A DNA stretch of 64,000 nucleotides from Dyella sp. 2HG41-7 (GCF_021390675.1 NZ_JAJEJV010000004.1:3720001-3784000); one strand, 5' to 3'. Counted from the first letter of the stretch, positions 32,826 through 42,702 are shown. Notes: a model not told the origin generated them from the letters alone. Program-made: numbers and translations.

Positions 32826-33425
32826 CTAGGCAGGCGTTCCGTTGAATTTGCGTAGCTGCGCAAAGATCGCACGCCATCCGCGCACGATCTTCGGCAACAA
32901 CCAGCAAATCAGCACGATAAACAGCGCCAGCAAAATCAGCAGCGCGAGCGGGTGTTGCCACATCAGGAAAAGAATCCCGAATAGCGAGATATCTTCGGTC
33001 GCGCTCGCGCCCCAATTGCTGAAGGGTTCGGGCGAGGTGTTGATCAATGCGCGCGTGCCCGATTTCGCCAGATGCGTGCCGGTGACCACCGCGCCGCCCA
33101 GCAAGGCCGCAGCAATCTGCTCGTCCGCGCCGGCGTTCTTGAACACGCCCCACGCGAGCATGGTGCCGACGGGAATGCGGATAAACGTATGGATGGAATC
33201 CCATACGCTGTCGAACACAGGAATCTTGTCGGCGAGAAATTCGCCGAGCGTCAGCACGCCGGACACGATCAGCACCCAGTTGTGGCTGAGCACTTCGAGG
33301 CCGGGAGGCAATGGCACATAACCCAAGCGTCCTAGCAGACCCGCGATAAAGAGCGTTGCGTAGAGACGGATGCCGCTAGCCCAGGCCAGGCCGCCAGCTA
33401 AGGCGAGGTTCGACAGCAGGTTCAT
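32826..33425 (-). CDS. DUF4126 family membrane protein
   Basis: 199 residues with five or six hydrophobic segments. The opening MNLLSNLALAGGLAWASGIRL and GTHLAKSGTRALINTSPEPF are recognisable DUF4126 signatures. Located in the inner membrane. The family has no established function. Weak ribosome site; monocistronic on the minus strand. Confidence 0.78.
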   Translation of the reverse strand: MNLLSNLALAGGLAWASGIRLYATLFIAGLLGRLGYVPLPPGLEVLSHNWVLIVSGVLTLGEFLADKIPVFDSVWDSIHTFIRIPVGTMLAWGVFKNAGADEQIAAALLGGAVVTGTHLAKSGTRALINTSPEPFSNWGASATEDISLFGILFLMWQHPLALLILLALFIVLICWLLPKIVRGWRAIFAQLRKFNGTPA

Positions 33426-33518
33426 AAGACCGTGACTCCTGTCGCGAGTTGGTTTACTTGCGCCATCCTCGCGCTAAATGGGTACTGTCATCCACCACTG
33501 CCGCAATCTTCCATTACT

Positions 33519-33597
33519 CGTCATCCCAGCGAAAGCTGGGATCCAGCGACTTTCAGATATCCAAAGACACTGGATCCCAGCTTTCGCTGGGATGACG
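33519..33597. repeat. Inverted repeat, perfect-arm copy of the ATCCCAGC-type element
   Basis: CGTCATCCCAGCGAAAGCTG... (33519-33546) and its exact inverse (33570-33597) flank a 23-bp loop. Same family as 15088-15166. Located between DUF4126 and the prc terminator. Confidence 0.88.
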
Positions 33598-33630
33598 GCT
33601 TTGGGAGATGGACCGCAAGTACCGACATAA

Positions 33631-33659
33631 AAAAAGCAGCGCCGGAGCGCTGCTTTTTT
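33631..33659. terminator. Rho-independent terminator of prc
   Basis: AAAAAGCAGCGC-cgga-GCGCTGCTTTTTT with A- and T-runs on both sides; 20 bp beyond the prc stop on the minus strand. Confidence 0.85.
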
Positions 33660-33678
33660 GTTCCAACGATGAGACCCA

Positions 33679-35979
33679 TCAGTGAGTCGTCGACTCCGCC
33701 GGCGCAGGCGTGGACGACGCACCCGGCTCCACCGTCGGCGACGGCAGCGATGCTGGCGCGGTGGCGGCAGCGATCGACGGGGTCTCGCCTTGCTTGCCGC
33801 CATAAGGCAACACAGCGGCGGCGATCTTGGGATTGGCGTCGATCAAGCCGACCGCGTCGAATAGGACGTGCGCGGTTTCCTGCAGCTGCGGATCGGAGGC
33901 CTTCTTCGCGTCCGCCTGCTCCTGCAGTTCGCTCTTCAAGCTGCGCTCGTTCGGGTTGAGGCCGTCGTCGAGCTGGCTTTCCTGCTCGTCGGGGGACGTG
34001 TTGCCATCGATCGTCTTGTGACGCGCGCGGAAGTCCGCCTGCATGCCGTCGAGCTGTTTGCGTTCGGTTTCACGCTGCGCAAAGTTGAGCGAGATGCTGG
34101 TGCGGTCGGCGAGCTTCTTGTACTGCGTCAGTTCGTCGAGCATGAGCTGCCACGCCGGCGACTTGGCGACGCGGGCGTCATGCATCTGTTGCAGCTGCGG
34201 CAGGTAGGCCTTCATATCGGCGACGGGCTTGTAGTCGGCCGGCGCGATCTGCGTCCACGGCAAGGCGTTGTCGTAGGTGGACTCGCCGTAATCCTTGTCG
34301 TCGCCGTTGTTCGGATAGAGCAGATCCGGCGTGACGCCGTGCAACTGCGTCGAACCACCATTGATGCGGAAGAATTCCTGCACGGTCATCTTCAGCGCGC
34401 CGAAGTCCGACTTGCTGTCCGGGTCGGCTGCGAAACGGTTGAGATCGATCAGCGTCTGCACCGTGCCCTTGCCGAAGGTCTGCGTGCCGATCACCAGGCC
34501 GCGACCGTAATCCTGGATTGCCGCCGAGAAAATTTCGGATGCCGACGCCGTGCCGCGATTGACCAGCACCGCCAGCGGACCGCTCCAGGCCATGCCCGGA
34601 TCGTCGTCGCCCTGCACCTGCACCTGGCCGCGCGCATCGCGCACCTGCACGACTGGACCCTTATCGATAAACAGGCCGGTGAGTTCGTTGGCTTCGTACA
34701 GCGAACCGCCGCCGTTGTTGCGCAGGTCGACTACGACGCCCTGCACGCCTTCGTTCTTCAGCTCGCCGAGCAACTTGGCGACGTCGCGCGTGGCGCTCTT
34801 GAAGTTCTTGTCGCCTTCGCTGCGTGCGCCGAAGTCGGAGTAGAACATCGGCAGCTCGATCACGCCGATCTTGCGCGTGACGCCGGCGTCGGTGATCTGA
34901 ATCACTTTCTTCTTGGCGGCTTGTTCTTCGATGGTGACTTTCTTGCGCACCAAGGTGATGTCATCGTGCTTGCCGTCGGTGCCTTGATCGCCGGGCACCA
35001 CTTCAAGACGCACGGTGGTGTCTTTCTTGCCGCGGATCAGATTGACGACATCGTCGATGCGCCAGCCGACCACGTCGGTATACGGACCGCTCGCGCCTTG
35101 ACCCACGCCCATCACGTAGTCGCCCACATGCAGCTTGCCGGACTTGATCGCCGGACCGCCGGGAACGAGTTCGCGAATCACGGTGTAGTCGTCGCGCTGC
35201 TGAAGCACGGCGCCGATGCCTTCCAGCGACAGCTTCATCGAGATATCGAAGTTCTGCGCTTCGCGCGGACCCATGTAATCGGTATGCGGATCGGTGGAAT
35301 TCGCATAGGCGGTCATAAAGGTTTGGAACGCGTCTTGACTATCGAGCTGCTTTACGCGATCGATGTAGTTGCTGTAGCGCTTGTCGAGCGTCTTGCGAAT
35401 GTCGTCGTCGTTCTTGCCGGCAAGCTTCAGGCGCAGCCAGTCGTTCATGGTGCGCTTGCGCCACAGATCGTCCAGCTCGGCTTTGTCTTTGGGCCAATCG
35501 GCTTTCTTGCGGTCGACGACATAGCTGTCGTTGGTGTTGAAGTCGAAACCTTGCTTCAACAGACTGCGCGCATAGTTCATGCGGTCGACCGCGCGCAGAA
35601 TGTACTGATTGAAGATGTCGAACGGGCCGCTGAGGTCCTTGTTCCAGATCGCGTTGCCGAACTTGTCCTTGTACTGCGCGAACTTGGCCATGTCTTCTTG
35701 CGTGAAGAAGACTTTTTCGCCGTCGAGCAGTTTGAAGTACAAGTTGTAGATCTTCTGCGACATCGCATCGTCGAGCGGCTGCGAGTCGTAGTGGAAGCGA
35801 GTGAGCAGATGCGCGGAAATCAGCGCGGCATTCGCTTCGTCGTTGGTCGACTGAAGCGGTAGCGTGGACTCTTTGCGCGGCTTGGACGCGCCCATATCAG
35901 CCGCCGATTGCGCGAAGGCCGGAGCCGCCACGCCAACGGCGATCATGAGTGCGAGCAGGGGACGAAAGCGAAAATTCAT
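33679..35979 (-). CDS. prc: Tail-specific (carboxy-terminal processing) protease Prc
   Basis: 766 residues; start at the ATG with GAAGAGA upstream gives a clean signal peptide (cleaved near AFAQ). An N-terminal TSP helical domain precedes a PDZ around residues 220-330 (GIGAVLQQRDDYTVIRELVPG). The S41 catalytic region contains GTASASEIFSAA (nucleophile Ser) and, 25 residues on, GTQTFGKGTVQT (Lys). It degrades SsrA-like tails and regulates peptidoglycan endopeptidases and PBP3 in E. coli. The stop of lipA is only 10 bp upstream, so prc may be transcribed with lipA. The acidic, low-complexity tail is longer than in E. coli Prc. Confidence 0.93.
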   Translation of the reverse strand: MNFRFRPLLALMIAVGVAAPAFAQSAADMGASKPRKESTLPLQSTNDEANAALISAHLLTRFHYDSQPLDDAMSQKIYNLYFKLLDGEKVFFTQEDMAKFAQYKDKFGNAIWNKDLSGPFDIFNQYILRAVDRMNYARSLLKQGFDFNTNDSYVVDRKKADWPKDKAELDDLWRKRTMNDWLRLKLAGKNDDDIRKTLDKRYSNYIDRVKQLDSQDAFQTFMTAYANSTDPHTDYMGPREAQNFDISMKLSLEGIGAVLQQRDDYTVIRELVPGGPAIKSGKLHVGDYVMGVGQGASGPYTDVVGWRIDDVVNLIRGKKDTTVRLEVVPGDQGTDGKHDDITLVRKKVTIEEQAAKKKVIQITDAGVTRKIGVIELPMFYSDFGARSEGDKNFKSATRDVAKLLGELKNEGVQGVVVDLRNNGGGSLYEANELTGLFIDKGPVVQVRDARGQVQVQGDDDPGMAWSGPLAVLVNRGTASASEIFSAAIQDYGRGLVIGTQTFGKGTVQTLIDLNRFAADPDSKSDFGALKMTVQEFFRINGGSTQLHGVTPDLLYPNNGDDKDYGESTYDNALPWTQIAPADYKPVADMKAYLPQLQQMHDARVAKSPAWQLMLDELTQYKKLADRTSISLNFAQRETERKQLDGMQADFRARHKTIDGNTSPDEQESQLDDGLNPNERSLKSELQEQADAKKASDPQLQETAHVLFDAVGLIDANPKIAAAVLPYGGKQGETPSIAAATAPASLPSPTVEPGASSTPAPAESTTH

Positions 35980-35989
35980 AGGTTTCTCT

Positions 35990-36997
35990 TCAGGCATGCT
36001 CGGTGACGCCGGCTGCGTGAGCCTGCAGATCGGCGTGATAGGAAGAACGGACCAGCGGACCGGAGGCGACGTGATGGAAACCCATCTCCTCGCCCGCGAC
36101 GCGCAGCGCTTCGAATTCGTCCGGCGTCCAATAACGAACGACCGGATGATGATGCGGCGTGGGTTGCAGATACTGGCCGATGGTGATCATTTCGACGTCG
36201 TGCGCGCGCAAATCGCGCATGGTCTCGATCACCTGCTCGTAGGTTTCGCCCAGGCCCAGCATGATGCCGGACTTGGTGGGCACATCGGGATGCTGCGCTT
36301 TGAAGCGCTTGAGCAGATCCAGCGACCACTGATAATCGGCGCCCGGACGCACTTCGCGATACAGATGCGGCACGGTTTCCAGATTGTGGTTGAACACGTC
36401 CGGCGGGAATTCTTTCAACACTTCCAGCGCGCGTTCCATGCGGCCTTTGCCGCGAAAATCCGGCGTAAGGATTTCGATGCGAATGTTCGGGCTGGCATGA
36501 CGCACGGCGCGAATGCACGCAGCGAAATGTTCGGCGCCGCCATCGCGTAAATCGTCGCGATCGACCGACGTGATCACCACGTACTTCAAGCGCATATCGT
36601 GAATGGTTTCAGCAAGGCGCGCCGGTTCCAGCGGATCGGGCGCGGCCGGACGGCCATGCGCCACATCGCAGAACGAGCAGCGACGCGTGCACACTTCACC
36701 GAGAATCATGAAGGTGGCGGTGCCTTTGCTGAAGCATTCGTGGATGTTCGGGCAGGAGGCTTCTTCGCACACGGTGACCAACGCGTTTTGACGCAAACGC
36801 GCTTTCAGCTGCTGCACGGCGTTGCCTTGCGGCAGACGCACGCGAATCCAGCTCGGCTTGCGCAGCGTGGGAACGTTGGTGTCGAAACCGGCGCGATTGA
36901 GCGAAATCTTGTCGCCGCCGAGTTGCTTCTCGACAGGCGCGCCGCTAACGACGCTGATCGGAATGGCTTTCGTGGATGATGCGCTGGTATCGCTCAT
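35990..36997 (-). CDS. lipA: Lipoyl synthase LipA (radical SAM)
   Basis: 335 residues. Two [4Fe-4S] sites are visible: Cys-77, Cys-82 and Cys-88 ([13 protein letters not shown]) for the auxiliary cluster and Cys-103, Cys-107 and Cys-110 (CTRRCSFC) for the radical SAM cluster. It inserts the two sulfurs into octanoyl-lipoyl domains. It follows lipB by 8 bp and probably shares its mRNA. N-terminal extension of about 35 residues relative to E. coli is common. Confidence 0.96.
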   Translation of the reverse strand: MSDTSASSTKAIPISVVSGAPVEKQLGGDKISLNRAGFDTNVPTLRKPSWIRVRLPQGNAVQQLKARLRQNALVTVCEEASCPNIHECFSKGTATFMILGEVCTRRCSFCDVAHGRPAAPDPLEPARLAETIHDMRLKYVVITSVDRDDLRDGGAEHFAACIRAVRHASPNIRIEILTPDFRGKGRMERALEVLKEFPPDVFNHNLETVPHLYREVRPGADYQWSLDLLKRFKAQHPDVPTKSGIMLGLGETYEQVIETMRDLRAHDVEMITIGQYLQPTPHHHPVVRYWTPDEFEALRVAGEEMGFHHVASGPLVRSSYHADLQAHAAGVTEHA

Positions 36998-37005
36998 GAA
37001 ATAGC

Positions 37006-37674
37006 TCAGACCGCTACACGAGCGGGGAGTTCGGGGACCACGGGAGCGGCCGGTTCAGCCTCGAAACCGAACTGCCGGCAGAACTCGCCGATCAGCACCT
37101 CCTCGACCTCCGCCAACCGCGACGGACCGCCCAAGTCTAACACCTGCGTGACCGCCAGACCCTTGTAACCGCAAGGATTAATGCGGTGAAACGGTTCCAG
37201 ATTCATGTTCACGTTGAAGGCCAAACCGTGAAAACTGCAGCCCCGGCGCACACGCAGGCCCAAGGCTGCCACCTTGGCGTCGCCTACGTAGACGCCCGGC
37301 GCGCCTTCGCGGCGTACGGCCTCGATATTCCAGTTCGCCAGCGTATTGATGATGGCCTGTTCGATGCCGCAGACGAGGTCGCGCACGCCCACACCAACTC
37401 GGCGCAGGTCGATCAACGGGTACGCCACGATCTGCCCGGGCCCGTGATAGGTCACCTGACCACCGCGATCCACCGGCACCACCGGAATCTCGCCGGGCGC
37501 CAAGACGTGTTCCATCTTGCCGGCCTGCCCCAGGGTGAAGACCGGATCGTGCTCCAGCACCCACAGTTCGTCGGTGGTCGACGCGGTGCGGTTATCGGTA
37601 AAGGCGCTCATCGCCCGCCACGTCGGCTCGTAGGGTTGACGGCCCAGACGGCGGATTTTCAGCGGAAGGGACAT
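37006..37674 (-). CDS. lipB: Octanoyltransferase LipB
   Basis: 222 residues from the ATG at 37674 (the frame is open further upstream through the GC-rich repeat 37759-37795, with no start that fits). [18 protein letters not shown] and [15 protein letters not shown] (catalytic Lys) are the family hallmarks. The acyl-enzyme Cys is in [13 protein letters not shown]. It moves octanoyl from ACP to lipoyl domains for LipA. Lies directly before lipA; the DUF493 gene precedes it as in E. coli (ybeD-lipB-lipA). Confidence 0.95.
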   Translation of the reverse strand: MSLPLKIRRLGRQPYEPTWRAMSAFTDNRTASTTDELWVLEHDPVFTLGQAGKMEHVLAPGEIPVVPVDRGGQVTYHGPGQIVAYPLIDLRRVGVGVRDLVCGIEQAIINTLANWNIEAVRREGAPGVYVGDAKVAALGLRVRRGCSFHGLAFNVNMNLEPFHRINPCGYKGLAVTQVLDLGGPSRLAEVEEVLIGEFCRQFGFEAEPAAPVVPELPARVAV

Positions 37675-37758
37675 AAACGTGCAGGCCTGCGTGGGAATGG
37701 GGTCAATCTGTGGCCGCGGGCGATGGGATACAAGTGAAGGAAGTCGCGCTAACAGCGC

Positions 37759-37795
37759 CCCCTCCCCTTCGGGGAGAGGGCCGGGGTGAGGGGCC
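37759..37795. repeat. CCCTCACCCC-type repeat, inverse orientation
   Basis: CCCCTCCCC-ttcg-GGGGAGAGGGCCGGGGTGAGGGGCC, the reverse of the element at 20436-20469. It fills most of the gap between lipB and the DUF493 gene. Confidence 0.65.
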
Positions 37796-37858
37796 ATTCT
37801 GGCCTCAGACACCCATCTTCACCTTTCCCCAAATAGAAAGGGGAAAGCCAAGCAGCGC

Positions 37859-38149
37859 TCAGAGCGTAAACCGAATATCCGGATCCGCCCGCAACGCCGC
37901 ATGCGCGGCGTCGTACTGCTCGCGCGTTTCGCAGCGGAAGCTGACGGTGACGGAGAGGAAGTTGCCTTCGCGTGAATGCTTGTGCCGCACGGTTTCGTGC
38001 AGCACATGCAGGCCGATGCCTTCCAGAATTTCCGGCACCCGCGCTTTCAAATCCGCGCTGGCGTTGCCCATGGCGGTGATTTCGAACTCGCCGGGAAACT
38101 GAAAACCCTGGCCTTCCTGCTCCGCCTTGATTTCGCCCAGGTCTTTCAT
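37859..38149 (-). CDS. ybeD: DUF493 (YbeD-like) regulatory-fold protein
   Basis: 96 residues. FQFPGEFEITAMGNASADLK and the core VSFRCETREQYDAAHAALRA match the DUF493 family, a small ACT-like fold protein always found beside lipB. Its E. coli counterpart is suspected to modulate lipoylation, not proved. ATG after CGGAGAAAGCCG. Gap of 184 bp to lipB, holding the repeat. Confidence 0.9.
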   Translation of the reverse strand: MKDLGEIKAEQEGQGFQFPGEFEITAMGNASADLKARVPEILEGIGLHVLHETVRHKHSREGNFLSVTVSFRCETREQYDAAHAALRADPDIRFTL

Positions 38150-38180
38150 CGGCTTTCTCCGTTCACGTCGACAACATCGT

Positions 38181-39410
38181 TCACTTCTTGCCGCTACCGT
38201 GGAACCACAACAGGATGGTGTCCCACAGGCGCTTGAAGAAACCGCCTTGCGGCGCATCGTTCAGCGCGACCAACGGCACGTCCATGATCGCCTGGCCGTC
38301 TTCGGTAATGTGCAGCGTACCGACCTGCTGGCCTTTCTTGTAGGGCGCGATCAGCGTGGACGGAATGTCCATCGTCGCTTTGAGCTTGTCGTAGTCGCCG
38401 GTCTTCACGGTGACGAGAACGTCTTGCTGCACGCCGAGCGGCAGTGCGTTGTCTTCACCCTTCCACAGACGCGGCGTCGCCTGAGGCTTGCCCGCCTCGT
38501 AGAGCTTGTGCGTTTCGAAGAAGCGGAAGCCGTAGTTGAGCAGCGCCATCGCCGCATCGGCGCGACCTTTTTCGCTGCTCGAACCCATCACGATAGCGAT
38601 CATGCGCTGGTCGCCGTGTTTGGCCGATGCATCCAGGCAGAAACCGGCGGCGGCAGTGTGGCCGGTCTTGACGCCGTCCACGGTCGGGTCGCGCCACAAC
38701 AGCGTGTTGCGGTTGCCTTGCTTGATGCCGTTCCACTCGAACTCTTTGATCGCGGAGATCGCGTAGTCATCCGGGTAATCGTGGATCAAGGCGCGCGTGA
38801 GGATCGCGATGTCGTGCGCGGTGGTGAAGTGATCGTCCACCGGATAGCCCGACGCATTGACGAAGTGCGAATTCACCATGCCCAGCTGCTTGGCGTAGGC
38901 GTTCATCAAGCTCGCGAAGGTTTCCTCGGAGCCGGCGGTGTGCTCGGCCAGCGCAATGGCGGAGTCGTTGCCGGACTGGATGATCATGCCGTAGAGCAGA
39001 TCCTTCAGCGGCACCTGGCTGTTGAGCTTGAGGAAGCTGGTGGAACCGTCCGTGCCTGCGCCGCCCGCACGCCATGCGTGCTCGCTGATGTTGACCTGGT
39101 CGGTGAGATGAATCTTGCCCGAAGCGATCTGCGCGGAGATCACGTAGTCGGTCATCACCTTGGTGATCGACGCCGGCTCGACGCGCACGTCGGGGTTTTT
39201 CGATGCGAGAACCTGGCCGGTGGCGTAATCCATCAGCACCCATGCTTTGGAATCGACATCCGGCGGCGGCGGCACCGGCACCTGCACGGCCGTCGGTGTC
39301 GGCGGCGGGTTCGGCACGGGCCTGGGCGGCGTCTGCTGTGCGGTGGCACTGACGCCGACGACCAACGCGGCGGCGGCAAGAATGTGCAGGGGGCGGCGGA
39401 ACAGATTCAT
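38181..39410 (-). CDS. dacC: D-alanyl-D-alanine carboxypeptidase (PBP5/6-like, S11)
   Basis: 409 residues with a signal peptide (about 1-24) and a Pro-rich linker PPPTPTAVQVPVPPPP before the catalytic domain. Ser-81 and Lys-84 (SITK), Ser-146/Asn-148 (SGN) and Lys-248/Thr/Gly (KTG) are the three active-site motifs. A C-terminal amphipathic stretch (FFKRLWDTILLWF) fits the usual membrane anchor. It trims the fifth Ala from peptidoglycan stem peptides. Ribosome site before the ATG is weak. 31 bp to the DUF493 gene, in a chain from rodA downward. Confidence 0.9.
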   Translation of the reverse strand: MNLFRRPLHILAAAALVVGVSATAQQTPPRPVPNPPPTPTAVQVPVPPPPDVDSKAWVLMDYATGQVLASKNPDVRVEPASITKVMTDYVISAQIASGKIHLTDQVNISEHAWRAGGAGTDGSTSFLKLNSQVPLKDLLYGMIIQSGNDSAIALAEHTAGSEETFASLMNAYAKQLGMVNSHFVNASGYPVDDHFTTAHDIAILTRALIHDYPDDYAISAIKEFEWNGIKQGNRNTLLWRDPTVDGVKTGHTAAAGFCLDASAKHGDQRMIAIVMGSSSEKGRADAAMALLNYGFRFFETHKLYEAGKPQATPRLWKGEDNALPLGVQQDVLVTVKTGDYDKLKATMDIPSTLIAPYKKGQQVGTLHITEDGQAIMDVPLVALNDAPQGGFFKRLWDTILLWFHGSGKK

Positions 39411-39567
39411 GGTGGGATTACATCCGTTTGCTAATTGCTCGGCGCTTGCGGCGCCACGACGTCGACGAAACATTTTGGACGGTCGGAAATCATCCGTCAT
39501 GGATTTTTTCTGACGCGATGAGGCCGGCGTATGTCCAGCCCGGCTGCTCCCTACCTCGGAGCGGCGC

Positions 39568-40518
39568 TCAGTCTACCGCGACCTGCGGGTGAGGCAGACC
39601 CATGTGCTCGATCTTGGAACTCACCTGATCGGCGCTATCCACATCGCTCAGGGGACCCACCCGTACGCGATGCACCAGCCGACCGCCAATGGTCGCATCT
39701 TGCACCTGCACCGGAGCGAAATTGGCGACGCGCAGTTGCGCGGCCACGCGTTCGGCGTTCGCCTGGTCGGAGAACGCGCCGACTTGCAGATAAATGCTGG
39801 GCGCATGCGCGGGCGTGGCGGTGACGAGCGGTGGTGGCGGCGCCTCTTGCACGGGCGTCGGCGCGGAGGGATCGATGCCCTGCACTTCCACCAGTCCCGT
39901 GCCCTTGGGCCAGATGCCGATCTTTACCGCCGCGGCGTACGAGAGATCGATCACGCGATTCTCGTGGAACGGACCGCGATCGTTGATACGCACGACCACG
40001 CTCTTGCCGTTCTCCAGATTCGTCACACGCGCGTAGCTCGGCAACGGCAACACTTTGCTGGCGGCGGTGAATTTGTACATGTCGTAGTCTTCCAGGCTCG
40101 ATGTTTTGTAGCCATGGAATTTCGAACCGTAGAACGACGCGATGCCGCGCTCGTCGTAACCGCGCGCGGAAGACAGCACCGAGTACGTGCGGCCCAACAC
40201 GCTGTAGGGCGACTTATTGCCGTAGAGCGAACGCGGTTCCACCGTCGGCACCGGCTCCACCAACTTGCTGATGTCCGGCGGCGGACCGTCCGGGATGCTG
40301 TCGTGATCGTCGCGGTAACGACTGCTTTGCGGTCTGCTGGTGTCGTCGCGAAAACTGCCGGCACCGCTTCGACTCGATCCGCTGCCGCCGTACGACGACG
40401 ACGATGATGATGATGATGACGATGAAGATGCAGAAGGACGCGTGCTGCGATGACCGCCGCATCCGACCAGTATCGACATGATCGCAAGCAGACACGGCAG
40501 GCGCCAAAGCGTCTTCAT
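39568..40518 (-). CDS. rlpA: RlpA septal lytic transglycosylase with SPOR domain
   Basis: 316 residues; lipobox SILVGC at the N-terminus. A Ser run of 14 is followed by a Gly/Ser-rich linker. The RlpA double-psi beta-barrel (residues about 110-205) has GIASFYGSKFHGYKTSS and VVVRINDRGPF, with the catalytic Glu/Asp region intact. The C-terminal SPOR domain (YLQVGAFSDQANAERVAAQL) binds denuded glycans at the septum. Its ATG overlaps the mltB stop (ATGA), so they are coupled. The Ser run is encoded by a TCA/TCG microsatellite and may vary in length. Confidence 0.92.
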   Translation of the reverse strand: MKTLWRLPCLLAIMSILVGCGGHRSTRPSASSSSSSSSSSSSYGGSGSSRSGAGSFRDDTSRPQSSRYRDDHDSIPDGPPPDISKLVEPVPTVEPRSLYGNKSPYSVLGRTYSVLSSARGYDERGIASFYGSKFHGYKTSSLEDYDMYKFTAASKVLPLPSYARVTNLENGKSVVVRINDRGPFHENRVIDLSYAAAVKIGIWPKGTGLVEVQGIDPSAPTPVQEAPPPPLVTATPAHAPSIYLQVGAFSDQANAERVAAQLRVANFAPVQVQDATIGGRLVHRVRVGPLSDVDSADQVSSKIEHMGLPHPQVAVD

Positions 40519-41504
40519 CGAGCGGCCTTCTCCTGATCGTTGACGCCGTCCACGATCGCCTGCGCCAATTGATGCACGGCCATGGCGTACATCGGACTGC
40601 GGTTGTAGCGGGTGATCACGTAGAAGTTCTGGAACGTGTACCAGTATTCCTTGGTGTTCGCACCTTGAAACGTCTGCAAGCTGCTCATCGCGCCGGGATC
40701 CAAATGCTGCACGGGCGCATAGCCCCAGGCTTCCAGTTGCTCGATGGTCCACTGCGGGGTGGAGTCTTTCACCGTGAGCTGTTTGGCTGCCGCGTCAGGC
40801 TGCGCGCGCGCGGCGACCGGCGCGCCGGCGACCCAGCCGTGCTTGGCGAAATAGTTGGCCACGCTGCCAAGAATATCCGGCAGCGAGTTTTGCAAATCGA
40901 TGCGACCATCGCCGTCTTCGTCCACGGCAAAATCGCGGATGCTGCTGGGCATAAACTGCCCCCAGCCTTGCGCACCCGCGTAGGAGCCATTGAGCGTATC
41001 GACAGGACCGGCGAGCTGGCTATCGGGCAGCTCCAACAAGGTCTTCAGCTCGCTGCGAAAAAACGCGGCGCGCGGCGGGTAATACAGACCGAGCGTCACC
41101 AGCGCGTCGAGCACCTTGTACTTGCCGGTGTTGCGGCCGTAGAAGGTTTCCACGCCGAGAATCGCCACGATGTACTGCGGCGCGACGCCGTACTTCGCGC
41201 CGATCTTTTCCAGCAAGGCTTGATGATCGCGATAGAACGCAACGCCCGCGTCGATGCGCGCCTGCGTCATGAAAATCTGGCGGTAGTCGCTCCACGGTTT
41301 CGCCTCGGCGGGGCGGTTCATCGCGTCGATGATGGTTTGCTGCCGCTGCGCGTTGTCGAGCAGAGCGTTCAACGCGGCCGGGGTCTTACCTGTGTCGTGA
41401 GCGACTTCGCTCACCAATTGGGCTTGGCCGGGATGCTCGGCCCAGGCCGCAGCGGGTGCGGCGAAGCACAGCGCTGCGAGCACGAAAAATGTTGTTCTTG
41501 TCAT
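40515..41504 (-). CDS. mltB: Membrane-bound lytic murein transglycosylase B
   Basis: 329 residues with signal peptide MTRTTFFVLAALCFAAPAAA. GVETFYGRNTGKYKVLDAL carries the catalytic Glu-119. GWGQFMPSS and DGDGRIDLQNSLPDILGSVANY are family signatures. No lipobox Cys, so it is soluble in the periplasm, unlike E. coli MltB. It cleaves glycan strands to 1,6-anhydro ends. Start at ATGACAAGAAC; the frame extends six codons upstream. Confidence 0.93.
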   Translation of the reverse strand: MTRTTFFVLAALCFAAPAAAWAEHPGQAQLVSEVAHDTGKTPAALNALLDNAQRQQTIIDAMNRPAEAKPWSDYRQIFMTQARIDAGVAFYRDHQALLEKIGAKYGVAPQYIVAILGVETFYGRNTGKYKVLDALVTLGLYYPPRAAFFRSELKTLLELPDSQLAGPVDTLNGSYAGAQGWGQFMPSSIRDFAVDEDGDGRIDLQNSLPDILGSVANYFAKHGWVAGAPVAARAQPDAAAKQLTVKDSTPQWTIEQLEAWGYAPVQHLDPGAMSSLQTFQGANTKEYWYTFQNFYVITRYNRSPMYAMAVHQLAQAIVDGVNDQEKAAR

Positions 41505-41583
41505 GGCGACGGAGCGTAGCACGCAGAAGCGATCAACTCCTTCTCCCGCTTAAATAAGGAGAAGACACGCACCGGACGCCGTT

Positions 41584-42702
41584 TCAGTCGTGAACTTTGC
41601 GGTTGGCGTGGATCGACATCAGCACGCCGAAACCCACCAGCAACGACACCGCCGACGTACCGCCGTAGCTGACCATCGGCATCGGCACGCCCACCACCGG
41701 CAACAACCCGGCCACCATGCCGCCGTTGACGAACACGTAGACGAAAAAGCTCATACCGATGGCGCCGGCCAGCAAGCGCGAATAGGTGTCTTTCGCTTCC
41801 ATCGCGATCCACAGGCAGCGACCGATGATAAAGGCGTAGAGCACCAGGATCGCGCACACGCCGATCAAGCCGAACTCTTCGCAGAACACCGCGAAGATAA
41901 AGTCCGTGGTGTGCTCGGGCAGAAAATCCAGACGCGATTGCGTGCCCTGCTCGAAGCCCTTGCCGAACACGCCGCCCGAACCCACCGCGATCTGCGATTG
42001 GATGATGTGCCAGCCGTTACCGAGCGGATCGGATTCCGGATTGAGCATGGTCAGGATGCGATCGCGCTGATACTGATGCATGAAGTGCCACGCGATCGGC
42101 ACCAAGCCCGCCGCGCCCGCCAGCAACAGGCCGATGCGCCACCACGCCATGCCCGAAAGAAACAACGCGAACGCGCCGGCCGCCGACACCAGCAACGCGG
42201 TGCCGAGATCGGGCTGCTTGGCGATCAATCCGGCCGGCACGGCGATCATCACGCCGACGACGATGATGTCCTTCCAATGCGGCGGAAGCTGGCGCGGATG
42301 CAGGTACCACGCCACCATCATCGGCATGGTCAGCTTCATCAGTTCGGACGGCTGAAAGCGCATGATGCCCAGATTGAGCCAGCGATCCGCACCGCGACCC
42401 TCGCCGAGCACCGCCACCACCAAGAGCAACATCACACTGCCGATATAGAGCCACGGCGTCCATTTGCGCAGCACCAACGGCGGTATGCGCGACATCACCA
42501 GAATAAGCGCGCCGCCCAGTGCGAAACGCGCGGCCTGTCCGATAACGAGCGAAAGGCTGCCGTCGCCGGCGCTGTACAACGTCACCAAGCCCACACAGCA
42601 CAAGATCAGCAACGCGAACGCCAACGGCAGATCGATACGTGGACGCGTCCATAGGCGTCGGAAAAAGCGATGCAGACGAAAGTTCAAGGTATCGAGGATC
42701 AT
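41584..42702 (-). CDS. rodA: RodA, SEDS peptidoglycan glycosyltransferase
   Basis: 372 residues with about ten spans. PLGNGWHIIQSQIAVGSGGV and FLPEHTTDFIFAVFCEEFG are the conserved SEDS loops, the second with the critical polar residues. It polymerises glycan strands in the elongasome with PBP2. Its start overlaps the mrdA stop (ATGA). Transcribed from mreB downward with mrdA. Confidence 0.96.
   Translation of the reverse strand: MILDTLNFRLHRFFRRLWTRPRIDLPLAFALLILCCVGLVTLYSAGDGSLSLVIGQAARFALGGALILVMSRIPPLVLRKWTPWLYIGSVMLLLVVAVLGEGRGADRWLNLGIMRFQPSELMKLTMPMMVAWYLHPRQLPPHWKDIIVVGVMIAVPAGLIAKQPDLGTALLVSAAGAFALFLSGMAWWRIGLLLAGAAGLVPIAWHFMHQYQRDRILTMLNPESDPLGNGWHIIQSQIAVGSGGVFGKGFEQGTQSRLDFLPEHTTDFIFAVFCEEFGLIGVCAILVLYAFIIGRCLWIAMEAKDTYSRLLAGAIGMSFFVYVFVNGGMVAGLLPVVGVPMPMVSYGGTSAVSLLVGFGVLMSIHANRKVHD

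Noticed and set aside
33868-35862. Long open frame antisense to prc
   Set aside because: Frame shadow caused by GC-rich codon bias; composition (His/Arg/Val rich) fits an antisense artefact, no ribosome site, no domain.
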